A model generated the notes under the pieces. It was not told the origin of the DNA. It made no database searches and saw only the letters and a list, made by a program, of their open reading frames with translations. A program made the position numbers and the translations under genes. Positions 42,833-53,250 of a stretch of 64,000 bases of DNA are shown here, piece by piece. Source of the DNA: Tubulanus polymorphus (lineage: Eukaryota > Nemertea > Palaeonemertea > Tubulaniformes > Tubulanidae); assembly GCF_964204645.1 (NCBI RefSeq), contig NC_134025.1, forward strand, positions 31,836,001-31,900,000, written 5' to 3'. Within the stretch, counting starts at the first letter, position 1. The number at the start of each line of letters is the position of its first letter.

Positions 42833-44072
42833 TTTTAGGTCGCGCTCTATTATCAACTACATCTCATTTTGCTAATAATCACTGATCAGCTCTTACAGTA
42901 ACTCAGTATACTAGTTTGATTCTTGATATAAAAAAAAGTCGAGGGCAGTAGGGATTTGTAATGGTATCAGGGGTAGATAGCAGACTGCAGAACTAGTTTC
43001 ACTCGTTTCAGTATGAATCAGTTATGACTAAATGAGACAATTTGTAGACTGCGTTATGTTTTCCAGGGTTTGATTAGCTTAAAGTTGTATGATCGACAAA
43101 TTGGTTACACATATTAATGTACTGATCTAAAGTTTATACATTGGTTAAATGGGACATTCGAAATAAATTCAAGTTAAATGATTTTCAACTAATAAAACTA
43201 CGATAGCGGTGTTGCATTAGTTCATCACGCAGGAACTTGTCACAAAATCATACACAGATACATTCAGTATTAAAACGGTCCAGTTTGAGATGATATTGAT
43301 ATTGTATTGTTAATGATTAACGTATAGTGACCTGCATTGAGTTTACGATGTAAAGAAGATGATTTAAAGTCTCGTGAAATGTGTCAAATGTCATTGTTTA
43401 TTGTTCTCGGACAATACGATACAAATGCCTACGTGATGCGCGTTCAAACGATTTCATCCAGTTTAGATATTCATATTTTGTATCAGTTAGCCAAACACCG
43501 ACGAGTATGACTAACTTTGTATCCAATCACTGACGAGTATGACTAATTATGCGTCGAATCATTGATGAGGATGTTTTGGAAGCTGGAACCGGTGTTGGCG
43601 GCGCCGACGCCTCATGAAAATATAAATTAATCATTAAAATTCAAATTTCAAGTTAAATCAATTGCTATAAGATATTTCTATAGTATCTGATTTATACTGA
43701 TACATACTTCATACAGTTCGGAATGGATTGATATCTTCACTAGAGTCACCGCGCAGTTTATAGAGCGAAGATGGATTATGACCAGTGACCCAATAGTTAG
43801 ATAATATGAAATATGAAGCTTCATTGTGTTCGACCATTCTTGTCGTTCGTTGTGTCCAGCACAGATTATTACATCTGGGTGTCAAGTGTACATTATTCAT
43901 ATGACTGTCGGACTTAGAGGTGCTCGCACGTAATGTCTACAGTAAAAATCAGACATTTTAACATACCTACCTCTTGTGAACATATATACGAATTTATTCT
44001 GAATGGAATCGATTAATATGACCTGTTCTCAAAAACTGTGAACTGTTACTGGAAACTAAATTTCTTATTCAG
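42833..44072. other. Unique region, nothing recognised
   Basis: A short direct duplication lies near 43500-43570 (ACGAGTATGACTAA twice, then GATGAGGATG). No gene supported; the minus frame 43709-43900 has no features. Confidence 0.45.
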
Positions 44073-44678
44073 GATTCCGGCACGTTATTCAAAACACAAG
44101 GATTCAAATTGACTCAAAGATTATCATTGGATTCAACACACACAGGATTGGATAAACTGTAAGTTAGAAAAAAATTAACAGCTGAAATTATGTTTTATAG
44201 GTTTAGTAAGTTATTAGGAACTTACTCGGTGAGTTAGTAAGTTATAGTATTACATGGAAATATAATGGGTTAATTTAAGTGATGAAATTAGGGTGCTATG
44301 CGTGGTGTCCTGGGAGTTCTCAGTTGGAGGAAGCTGTTTGTTTATTCTGATGCTTAATATCTTAATTTCAGGATCCTGTATTTCATGCTTCTTTTTTTTC
44401 CAGGGTTTCTCTCTATTCTATTTCCAGGTGATTTTCTTTTTTTCAGAATTTCGGTTTTTTAAATCTATTGCTTTACTAGACAACGCCTATTATGTAAATA
44501 AATTATTTGAAATAAACATGACAATTTCAGGGTCATCGCTGAGACAAGACCCCAGAGGACTAGGCCACAGAGTACGTGTCTTCACCCCCAGCACACAAAA
44601 GAGTGGTCCGATTCAGGTGCGGCCTGTATATTCTATTTCAGTGAAAAGACCAAGACCCCCCTAGTCACAGAAGATTGA
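44073..44678 (+). CDS. Candidate two-exon coding tail, plus strand
   Basis: Exon 44073-44158 (acceptor TTTCTTATTCAG, donor AACT|GTAAGT) is open for 28 codons in one frame (begins DSGTLFKTQGFKLTQRLSLD). It leaves phase 2, and exon 44531-44678 (acceptor CAATTTCAG) completes the codon and stays open for 48 more (begins VIAETRPQRTRPQ, ends SEKTKTPLVTED) to a TGA. A polyadenylation signal AATAAA follows at 44908-44913. No in-frame ATG is present, so at least one upstream exon would be needed; the only visible donor upstream, at 42208, is preceded by a stop in the required frame. The family is unrecognised. An alternative reading is a single 123-codon frame 44293-44664 through intron-like pyrimidine tracts, which I consider less likely. 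Confidence 0.3.
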
Positions 44679-45597
44679 ACCTGAAGTTGAATGATGATGA
44701 CAGAGTGACTGAAGAACTCCGGTGCGACCTGTATAACATGTCTCTATTTCAGTATCCCCCTCCCTAACCCCTAAACCCGAGCCCGAATAGGTAGGCCGAA
44801 TATATATAGGTTAGGTTAGAATAGTTAGTTGATAAATCTGTGAATTGAAACATAATTTCAGCTGTTGATATAAAATGCAGTTGTAATTTCAAGTGGAACC
44901 TTTTAACAATAAAAAGTTGCATTTATTTACAATGAACTGGATTGAAAATGTTTGACAGTTTGTGAGTTAAGTGTGATTTGATTAAGATGAAGAGTTGAAC
45001 TGTTGAACTCTACTTCTTATAAAATACAAATGACATTTACTTACGTACAACTGGTTTCAGGTTCAGACAGCACCCACCCCACCCGGTCGGGTCCTATTCC
45101 TGTGGTACCTGGGTTTCTGGTTTATTTGGTTGAATTAATTTACTGATTTTGGTCGCGCTGTTTTTGATGTCGATATTTCTCGCGTATATTTTTAGAAGAC
45201 GCAGTTTGTAATGTTGAAGTTTAGTTTAATTGATGATTCAAATCATTGAATAATTATACATTTAAATAATCCACACCTTGTTATTTTGAGGTCTCCTCTC
45301 AAATTAATCTCGTTATAGCAGCGGTTGTTTTCGTACCATTGAACATCAGTGTTTTATTGCAAACATAGAAATTCATTACATGAAACAGAATTAGAGTCAA
45401 CAATTTATTACTATTATTCTATAGATTATAAATGTTGGATGTGGCTCGACCTTTAAGTCATCATTTCAAAGTCGTTTCGTGCTGTTTGATTTTTCTCACG
45501 GCAAGTCTAGGTAGGTAGGTCTCTGCCAATTGTAATTTTACGGGGTCAGTTACTCCAATTTCACGACCCTCTTATTGTATTAAAGAAGTTTCAAAAT
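44679..45597. other. Unique DNA between candidate gene and satellite
   Basis: No gene seen. It holds the plus-strand AATAAA at 44908 and minus-strand AATAAA signals at 45409-45404 and 45358-45353. Confidence 0.5.
45404..45409 (-). promoter_or_regulatory. Minus-strand AATAAA, possible poly(A) signal
   Basis: Lies about 190 bases after the stop codon that ends the satellite frame. In AT-rich DNA such hexamers are common, so the support is weak. Confidence 0.25.
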
Positions 45598-46110
45598 TCA
45601 CGATAAACAATAGATTCTCAGAATCAGAATTTTCTGGCTGCTTTTGGTTCTGAAGATGATGAATTCTATCTTAATTGATGGGTTAGGGTGTACTGAACTG
45701 ATTTTCAATAGATTGGCTGAAAGATTCAGAATTTTCTGGCTACTTATGCTTCTGAAGTTGATGGATTCAAACTGAAAAGATGGGTTAAGGCGTATTGAAC
45801 TGATTTCAAATAGATAGGTTGAAAGAACCAGAATTTTCTGGCTGCTTTTGGTTCTGAAGATGATGGATTCAATCTGAAAAGATGGGTTAAGGCGTATTGA
45901 ACTGATTTCAAATAGATAGGTGGAAAGATTCAGAATTTTCTGGGTACTTATGCTCCTGAAGATGATGGACTCGATCTGAAATGATAGGTTAAGGTAAACT
46001 GAACTGATTTCGAGTAGATGGACTGAAAGATACAGATTTTTCTTGCAAAGTAGGGTCCTAAAGATGATGAGTTCTATCTTAATTGATTGGTTAGGGTGTA
46101 CTGAACTGAT
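45598..46110 (-). CDS. Terminal part of the satellite reading frame
   Basis: The frame kept through the array continues here for 170 codons after the stop at 46113-46111. It leaves the last monomer (QKILILRIYCLS) and ends at TGA 45600-45598 in unique DNA. A minus-strand AATAAA follows about 190 bases on. If the array is a gene, this is its C-terminal end, and the TAA at 46113 would cut it off. Whether it is translated is unknown. Confidence 0.25.
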   Translation of the reverse strand: MSSVHPNQSIKIELIIFRTLLCKKNLYLSVHLLEISSVYLNLSFQIESIIFRSISTQKILNLSTYLFEISSIRLNPSFQIESIIFRTKSSQKILVLSTYLFEISSIRLNPSFQFESINFRSISSQKILNLSANLLKISSVHPNPSIKIEFIIFRTKSSQKILILRIYCLS

Positions 46111-49100
46111 TTAAAATAGATAGGTGGAAAGATTAAGAATTTTCTGGCTATTTATGCTCCTGAGGATGATGCACTCGATCTGAAATGATAGGTTAAGGTA
46201 GACTGAACTGATTTCGAGTAGATGGACTGAAAGATACAGATTTTTCTTGCAAAATAGGGTCCTAAAGATGATGAGTTCTATCTTAATTGATGAGTTAGGG
46301 TGTACTGAATTGATTTCAAATAGATAGGTTGAAAGAATCAGAATTTTCTGGCTGCTTTTGGTTCTGATGATGATGGATTCAATTTGAAAAGATGTGTTAA
46401 GGCGTATTGAACTGATTTCAAATAGATAGGTGGAAAGATTAAGAATTTTCTGGCTATTTATGCTCCTGAGGATGATGCACTCGATCTGAAATGATAGGTT
46501 AAGGTAGACTGAACTGATTTCGAGTAGATGGACTGAAAGATACAGATTTTTCTTGAAAAATAGGGTCCTAAAGATGATGAGTTCTATCTTAATTGATGGG
46601 TTAGGGTGTACTGAACTGATTTCAAATAGATAGGTGGAAAGATTAAGAATTTTCTGGCTATTTATGCTCCTGAAGATGATGGACTCGATCTGAAATGATA
46701 GGTTAAGGTAAACTGAACTGATTTCGAGTAGATGGACTGAAAGATACAGATTTTTCTTGCAAAATAGGGTCCTAAAGATGATGAATTCTATCTTAATTGA
46801 TGGGTTAGGGTGAACTGAACTGATTTCAAATAGATAGGTGGAAAGAATCAGAATTTTCTGGCTGCCTTTGGTTCTGAAGATGATGGACTCAATCTGAAAA
46901 GATGGGCTAAGGCGTATTGAACTGATTTCAAATAGATAGGTGGAAAGATTAAGAATTTTCTGGCTATTTATGCTCCTGAAGATGATGGACTCGATCTGAA
47001 ATGATAGGTTAAGGCGTATTGAACTGATTTCAAATAGATAGATGGAAAGATTAAGAATTTTCTGGCTATTTATGCTCCTGAAGATGATGGACTCGATTTG
47101 AAATGATAGGTTAAGGTAAACTGAACTGATTTCGAGTAGATGGACTGAAAGATACAGATTTTTCTTGCAAAATAGGGTCCTAAAGATGATGAATTCTATC
47201 TTAATTGATGGGTTAGGGTGAACTGAACTGATTTCAAATAGATAGGTTGAAAGAATCAGAATTTTCTGGCTGCTTTTGGTTCTGAAGATGATGGATTCAA
47301 TTCGAAAAGATGTGTTAAGGCGTATTGAACTGATTTCAAATAGATAGGTGGAATGATTCAGAATTTTCTGGGTACTTATCCTCCTGAAGATGATGGACTC
47401 GATCTGAAATGATAGGGTAAGGTAAACTGAACTGATTTCGAGTAGATGGACTGAAAGATACAGATTTTTCTTGCAAAATAGGGTCCTAGAGATGATGAAT
47501 TCTATCTTAATTGATGGGTTAGGATGTACTGAACTGATTTCAAATAGATAGGTTGAAAGAATCAGAATTTTCTGGCTGCCTTTGGTTCTGAAGATGATGG
47601 ACTCAATCTGAAAAGATGGGCTAAGGCGTATTGAACTGATTTCAAATAGATAGGTGGAAAGATTAAGAATTTTCTGGCTATTTATGCTCCTGAAGATGAT
47701 GGACTCGATCTGAAACGATAGGTTAAGGTAAACTGAACTGATTTCGAGTAGATGGACTGAAAAATACAGATTTTTCTTGCAAAATAGGGTCCTAAAGATG
47801 ATGAATTCTATCTTAATTGATGGGTTAGGGTGTACTGAACTGATTTCAAATAGATAGGTTGAAAGAATCAGAATTTTCTGGCTGCTTTTGGTTCTGAAGA
47901 TGATGGATTCAATCTGAAAAGATGTGTTAAGGCGTATTGAACTGATTTCAAATAGATAGGTGGAAAGATTCAGAATTTTCTGGGTACTTATGCTCCTGAA
48001 GATGATGGACTCGATCTGAAATGATAGGTTAAGGTAAACTGAACTGATTTCGAGTAGATGGAGTGAAAGATACAGATTTTTCTTGCAAAGTAGGGTCCTA
48101 AAGATGATGAGTTCTATCTTAATTGATTGGTTAGGGTGTACTGAACTGATTTCAAATAGATAGGTGGAAAGAATCAGAATTTTCTGGCTGCTTTTGGTTC
48201 TGAAGATGATGGATTCAACCTGAAAAGATGTGTTAAGGCGTATTGAACTGATTTCAAATAGATAGGTGGAAAGATTCAGAATCTTCTGGGTACTTATGCT
48301 CCTGAAGATGATGGACTCGATCTGAAATGATAGGTTAAGGCAAACTGAACTGATTTCGAGTAGATGGACTGAAAGATACAGATTTTTCTTGCAAAATAGG
48401 GTCCTAAAGATGATGAGTTCTATCTTAATTGATGGGTTAGGGTGTACTGAACTGATTTCAAATAGATAGGTTGAAAGAATCAGAATTTTCTGGCTGCTTT
48501 TGGTTCTGAAGATGATGGATTCAATCTGAAAAGATGTGTTAAGGCGTATTGAACTGATTTCAAATAGATAGGTGGAAAGATTAAGAATTTTCTGGCTATT
48601 TATGCTCCTGAAGATGATGGACTCGATCTGAAACGATAGGTTAAGGTAAACTGAACTGATTTCGAGTAGATGGACTGAAAGATACAGATTTTTCTTGCAA
48701 AATAGGGTCCTAAAGTTGATGAGTTCTATCTTAATTGATGGGTTAGAGTGTACTGAACTGATTTCAAATAGAAAGGTGGAAAGATTAAGAATTTTCTGGC
48801 TATTTATGCTCCTGAAGATGATGGACTCGATCTGAAACGATAGGTTAAGGTAAACTGAACTGATTTCGAATAGATGGACTGAAAGATACAGATTTTTCTT
48901 GCAAAATAGGGTCCTAAAGATGATGAATTCTATCTTAATTGATGGGATAGGGTGTACTGAACTGATTTCAAATACATAGGTTGAAAGAATCAGAATTTTC
49001 TGGCTGCTTTTGGTTCTGAAGATGATGGATTCAATCTGAAAAGATGTGTTAAGGCGTATTGAACTGATTTCAAATAGATAGGTGGAAAGATTAAGAATTT

Positions 49101-50394
49101 TCTGGGTACTTATCCTCCTGAAGATGATGGACTCGATCTGAAATGATAGGTTAAGGTAAACTGAACTGATTTCGAGTAGATGGACTGAAAGATACAGATT
49201 TTTCTTGCAAAATAGGGTCCTAAAGATGATGAATTCTATCTTAATTGATGGGTTAGGGTGAACTGAACTGATTTCAAATAGATAGGTGGAAAGAATCAGA
49301 ATTTTCTGGCTGCCTTTGGTTCTGAAGATGATGGACTCAATCTGAAAAGATGGGCTAAGGCGTATTGAACTGATTTTAAATAGATAGGTGGAAAGATTAA
49401 GAATTTTCTGGCTATTTATGCTCCTGAAGATGATGGACTCGATCTGAAATGATAGGTTAAGGTAAACTGAACTGATTTCGAGTAGATGGACTGAAAGATA
49501 CAGATTTTTCTTGCAAAATAGGGTCCTAAAGATGATGAATTCTATCTTAATTGATGGGTTAGGGTGTACTGAACTGATGTTCAATAGATTGGTTGAAAGA
49601 TTCAGAATTTTCTGACTACTAATACTTCTGAAGTTGATTGAAACAATCTGAAAAGATGGGTTAAGGCGTATTGAACTGATTTCAAATAGATAGGTGGAAA
49701 GATTAAGAATTTTCTGGCTATTTATGCTCCTGAAGATGATGGACTCGATCTGAAACGATAGGTTAAGGTAAACTGAACTGATTCCGAGTAGATGGGATGA
49801 AAGATACAGATTTTTGTTGCAAAATAGGGTCCTAAAGATAATGAATTCAATCTTAATTAATGGGTTAGGGTGTAATGAACTGATGTCAAATAGATAGGTT
49901 GAAAGAATCAGAATTTTCTGGCTGCTTTTGGTTCTGAAGATGATGGATTCAATCTGAAAAGATGGGTTTAGGCGAATTGAACTGATTTCAAATAGATAGG
50001 TGGAAAGATTCAGAATTTTCTGGGTATTTATGCTCCTGAAGATGATGGACTCGATCTGAAACGATAGGTTAAGGTAAACTGAACTGATTTCGAGTAGATG
50101 GACTGACAGATACAGATTTTTCTTGCAAAAGAGGGTCCTAAAGGTGATGAATTCTATCTTAATTGATGGGTTAGGGTGTACTGAACTGATTTCAAATAGA
50201 TAGGTTGAAAGAATTAGAATTTTCTGGCTGCTTTTGGTTCTGAAGATGATGGATTCAATCTGAAAAGATGTGTTAAGGCGTATTGAACTGATTTCAAATA
50301 GATAGGTGGAAAGATTCAGAATCTTCTGGGTACTTATGCTCCTGAAGATGATGGACTCGATCTGAAATGATAGGTTAAGGTAAACTGAACTGAT
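46111..50394 (-). CDS. Satellite open frame, section of 1,427 codons
   Basis: Open on the minus strand between TAA at 50397-50395 and TAA at 46113-46111. It encodes about 42 repeats of 34 residues. Each repeat is rich in Ile, Leu, Ser and Phe, with near-invariant EISS and IIFR, and C-type repeats add Lys-rich FCKKN. No signal peptide, known catalytic motif or in-frame ATG near the left boundary is seen. The composition would suit a beta-rich solenoid if translated, but that is speculation. The closing stop arises from GAA to TAA at the conserved Glu of EISS (plus strand TTC to TTA). Confidence 0.25.
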   Translation of the reverse strand: MSSVYLNLSFQIESIIFRSISTQKILNLSTYLFEISSIRLNTSFQIESIIFRTKSSQKILILSTYLFEISSVHPNPSIKIEFITFRTLFCKKNLYLSVHLLEISSVYLNLSFQIESIIFRSINTQKILNLSTYLFEISSIRLNPSFQIESIIFRTKSSQKILILSTYLFDISSLHPNPLIKIEFIIFRTLFCNKNLYLSSHLLGISSVYLNLSFQIESIIFRSINSQKILNLSTYLFEISSIRLNPSFQIVSINFRSISSQKILNLSTNLLNISSVHPNPSIKIEFIIFRTLFCKKNLYLSVHLLEISSVYLNLSFQIESIIFRSINSQKILNLSTYLFKISSIRLSPSFQIESIIFRTKGSQKILILSTYLFEISSVHPNPSIKIEFIIFRTLFCKKNLYLSVHLLEISSVYLNLSFQIESIIFRRISTQKILNLSTYLFEISSIRLNTSFQIESIIFRTKSSQKILILSTYVFEISSVHPIPSIKIEFIIFRTLFCKKNLYLSVHLFEISSVYLNLSFQIESIIFRSINSQKILNLSTFLFEISSVHSNPSIKIELINFRTLFCKKNLYLSVHLLEISSVYLNLSFQIESIIFRSINSQKILNLSTYLFEISSIRLNTSFQIESIIFRTKSSQKILILSTYLFEISSVHPNPSIKIELIIFRTLFCKKNLYLSVHLLEISSVCLNLSFQIESIIFRSISTQKILNLSTYLFEISSIRLNTSFQVESIIFRTKSSQKILILSTYLFEISSVHPNQSIKIELIIFRTLLCKKNLYLSLHLLEISSVYLNLSFQIESIIFRSISTQKILNLSTYLFEISSIRLNTSFQIESIIFRTKSSQKILILSTYLFEISSVHPNPSIKIEFIIFRTLFCKKNLYFSVHLLEISSVYLNLSFQIESIIFRSINSQKILNLSTYLFEISSIRLSPSFQIESIIFRTKGSQKILILSTYLFEISSVHPNPSIKIEFIISRTLFCKKNLYLSVHLLEISSVYLTLSFQIESIIFRRISTQKILNHSTYLFEISSIRLNTSFRIESIIFRTKSSQKILILSTYLFEISSVHPNPSIKIEFIIFRTLFCKKNLYLSVHLLEISSVYLNLSFQIESIIFRSINSQKILNLSIYLFEISSIRLNLSFQIESIIFRSINSQKILNLSTYLFEISSIRLSPSFQIESIIFRTKGSQKILILSTYLFEISSVHPNPSIKIEFIIFRTLFCKKNLYLSVHLLEISSVYLNLSFQIESIIFRSINSQKILNLSTYLFEISSVHPNPSIKIELIIFRTLFFKKNLYLSVHLLEISSVYLNLSFQIECIILRSINSQKILNLSTYLFEISSIRLNTSFQIESIIIRTKSSQKILILSTYLFEINSVHPNSSIKIELIIFRTLFCKKNLYLSVHLLEISSVYLNLSFQIECIILRSINSQKILNLSTYLF

Positions 50395-53250
50395 TTAGAG
50401 TAGATGGACTGAAAGATACAGATTTTTCTTGCAAAGTAGGGTCCTAAAGATGATGAGTTCTATCTTAATTGATTGGTTAGGGTGTACTGAGCTGATTTCA
50501 AATAGATAGGTGGAAAGATTAAGAATTTTCTGGCTATTTATGCTCCTGAAGATGATGGACTCGATCTGAAACGATAGGTTAAGGTAAACTGAACTGATTT
50601 CGTGTAGATGGACTGAAAGATACAGATTTTTCTTGCAAAATAGGGTCCTAAAGATGATGAATTCTATCTTAATTGATGGGTTAGGGTGTACTGAACTGAT
50701 TTCAAATAGATAGGTTGAAAGAATCAGAATTTTCTGGCTGCTTTTGGTTCTGAAGATGATGGATTCAACCTGAAAAGATGTGTTAAGGCGTATTGAACTG
50801 ATTTCAAATAGATAGGTGGAAAGATTCAGAATCTTCTGGGTACTTATGCTCCTGAAGATGATGGACTCGATCTGAAATGATAGGTTAAGGCAAACTGAAC
50901 TGATTTCGAGTAGATGGACTGAAAGATACAGATTTTTCTTGCAAAATAGGGTCCTAAAGATGATGAATTCTATCTTAATTGTTGGGTTAGGGTGTACTGA
51001 ACTGATGTTCAATAGATTGGTTGAAAGATTCAGAATTTCCTGACTACTTATAGTTCTGAAGTTGATTGATTCAATCTGAAAAGATGGGTTAAGGCGTATT
51101 GAACTGATTTCAAATAGATAGGTGGAAAGATTAAGAATTTTCTGGCTATTTATGCTCCTGAAGATGATGGACTCGATCTGAAATGATAGGTTAAGGTAAA
51201 CTGAACTGATTCCGAGTAGATGGGATGAAAGATACAGATTTTTCTTGCAAAATAGGGTCCTAAAGATCATGAATTCTATCTTAATCGATGGGTTAGGGTG
51301 TACTGAACTGATTTCAAATAGATAGGTTGAAAGAATCAGAATTTTCTGGCTGCTTTTGGTTCTGAAGATGATGGATTCAATCTGAAAAGATGTGTTAAGG
51401 CGTATTGAACTGATTTCAAATAGATAGGTGGAAAGATTCAGAATTTTCTGGGTACTTATGCTCCTGAAGATGATGGACTCGATCTGAAATGATAGGTTAA
51501 GGTAAACTGAACTTATTTCGAGTAGATGGACTGAAAGATACAGATTTTTCTTGCAAAGTAGGGTCCTAAAGATGATGAGTTCTATCTTAATTGATTGGTT
51601 AGGGTGTACTGAACTGATTTCAAATAGATAGGTGGAAAGATTAAGAATTTTCTGGCTATTTATGCTCCTGAAGATGATGGACTCGATCTGAAACGTTAGG
51701 TTAAGGTAAACTGAACTGATTTCGTGTAGATGGACTGAAAGATACAGATTTTTCTTGCAAAATAGGGTCCTAAAGATGATGAATTCTATCTTAATTGATG
51801 GGTTAGGGTGTACTGAACTGATTTCGAATAGATAGGTTGAAAGAATCAGAATTTTCTGGCTGCTTTTGGTTCTGAAGATGATGGATTCAACCTGAAAAGA
51901 TGTGTTAAGGCGTATTGAACTGATTTCAAATAGATAGGTGGAAAGATTAAGAATTTTCTGGCTATTTATGCTCCTGAAGATGATGGAATCGATCTGAAAT
52001 GATAGGGTAAGGTAAACTGAACTGATTTCGAGTAGATGGACTGAAAGATACAGATTTTTCTTGCAAAATAGGGTCCTAAAGATGATGAATTCTATCTTAA
52101 TTGATGGGTTAGGGTGAACTGAACTGATTTCAAATAGATAGGTGGAAAGAATCAGAATTTTCTGGCTGCCTTTGGTTCTGAAGATGATGGACTCAATCTG
52201 AAAAGATGGGCTAAGGCGTATGGAACTGATTTCAAATAGATAGGTGGAAAGATTAAGAATTTTCTGGCTATTTATGCTCCTGAAGATGATGGACTCGATC
52301 TGAAATGATAGGTTAAGGTAAACTGAACTGATTTCGAGTAGATGGACTGAAAGATACAGATTTTTCTTGCAAAATAGGGTCCCAAAGATGATGAATTCTA
52401 TCTTAATTGTTGGGTTAGGGTGTACTGAACTGATGTTCAATAGATTGGTTGAAAGATTCAGAATTTTCTGACTACTTATACTTCTGAAGTTGATTGAAAC
52501 AATCTGAAAAGATGGGTTAAGGCGTATTGAACTGATTTCAAATAGATAGGTGGAAAGATTAAGAATTTTCTGGCTATTTATGCTCCTGAAGATGATGGAC
52601 TCGATCTGAAATGATAGGTTAAGGTAAACTGAACTGATTCCGAGTAGATGGGATGAAAGATACAGATTTTTGTTGCAAAATAGGGTCCTAAAGATGATGA
52701 ATTCTATCTTAATTAATGGGTTAGGGTGTAATGAACTGATGTCAAATAGATAGGTTGAAAGAATCAGAATTTTCTGGCTGCTTTTGGTTCTGAAGATGAT
52801 GGATTCAATCTGAAAAGATGGGTTTAGGCGAATTGAACTGATTTCAAATAGATTGGTGGAAAGATTCAGAATTTTCTGGCTATTTATGCTCCTGAAGATG
52901 ATGGACTCGATCTGAAACGATAGGTTAAGGTAAACTGAACTGATTTCGAGTAGATGGACTAAAAGATACAGATTTTTCTTGCAAAAGAGGGTCATAAAGG
53001 TGATGAATTCTATCTTAATTGATGGGTTAGGGTGTACTGAACTGATTTCAAATAGATAGGTTGAAAGAATTAGAATTTTCTGGCTGCTTTTGGTTCTGAA
53101 GATGATGGATTCAATCTGAAAAGATGTGTTAAGGCGTATTGAACTGATTTCAAATAGATAGGTGGAAAGATTCAGAATTTTCTGGGTACTGATGCTTCTG
53201 AAGATGATGGACTCGATCTGAAATGATAGGTTAAGGTAAACTGAACTGAT
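50395..53250 (-). CDS. Satellite open frame, section of 951 codons
   Basis: Open between TAA at 53253-53251 and TAA at 50397-50395, in the same phase as its neighbours. The two bounding stops are the same mutated monomer: their surroundings match (AGAATTAGAATTTTCTGG at 50212 and 53068, GCAAAAGAGGGTC at 50134 and 52981) and they are 2,856 bases (28 monomers) apart. One nonsense mutation was therefore copied by duplication. An in-frame ATG at 52995 comes from a CCT to CAT change on the plus strand and need not be a start. Confidence 0.25.
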   Translation of the reverse strand: MSSVYLNLSFQIESIIFRSISTQKILNLSTYLFEISSIRLNTSFQIESIIFRTKSSQKILILSTYLFEISSVHPNPSIKIEFITFMTLFCKKNLYLLVHLLEISSVYLNLSFQIESIIFRSINSQKILNLSTNLFEISSIRLNPSFQIESIIFRTKSSQKILILSTYLFDISSLHPNPLIKIEFIIFRTLFCNKNLYLSSHLLGISSVYLNLSFQIESIIFRSINSQKILNLSTYLFEISSIRLNPSFQIVSINFRSISSQKILNLSTNLLNISSVHPNPTIKIEFIIFGTLFCKKNLYLSVHLLEISSVYLNLSFQIESIIFRSINSQKILNLSTYLFEISSIRLSPSFQIESIIFRTKGSQKILILSTYLFEISSVHPNPSIKIEFIIFRTLFCKKNLYLSVHLLEISSVYLTLSFQIDSIIFRSINSQKILNLSTYLFEISSIRLNTSFQVESIIFRTKSSQKILILSTYLFEISSVHPNPSIKIEFIIFRTLFCKKNLYLSVHLHEISSVYLNLTFQIESIIFRSINSQKILNLSTYLFEISSVHPNQSIKIELIIFRTLLCKKNLYLSVHLLEISSVYLNLSFQIESIIFRSISTQKILNLSTYLFEISSIRLNTSFQIESIIFRTKSSQKILILSTYLFEISSVHPNPSIKIEFMIFRTLFCKKNLYLSSHLLGISSVYLNLSFQIESIIFRSINSQKILNLSTYLFEISSIRLNPSFQIESINFRTISSQEILNLSTNLLNISSVHPNPTIKIEFIIFRTLFCKKNLYLSVHLLEISSVCLNLSFQIESIIFRSISTQKILNLSTYLFEISSIRLNTSFQVESIIFRTKSSQKILILSTYLFEISSVHPNPSIKIEFIIFRTLFCKKNLYLSVHLHEISSVYLNLSFQIESIIFRSINSQKILNLSTYLFEISSVHPNQSIKIELIIFRTLLCKKNLYLSVHLL

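Noticed and set aside
44293-44664. Single 123-codon plus-strand frame with Phe-rich segments
   Set aside because: Its first half consists of pyrimidine tracts ending in CAG, which look like intron acceptors; the two-exon reading fits better.
52993-52995. ATG as the start of a satellite protein
   Set aside because: It arises from one substitution in a single monomer, with the frame open upstream of it, so it has no special standing as a start.
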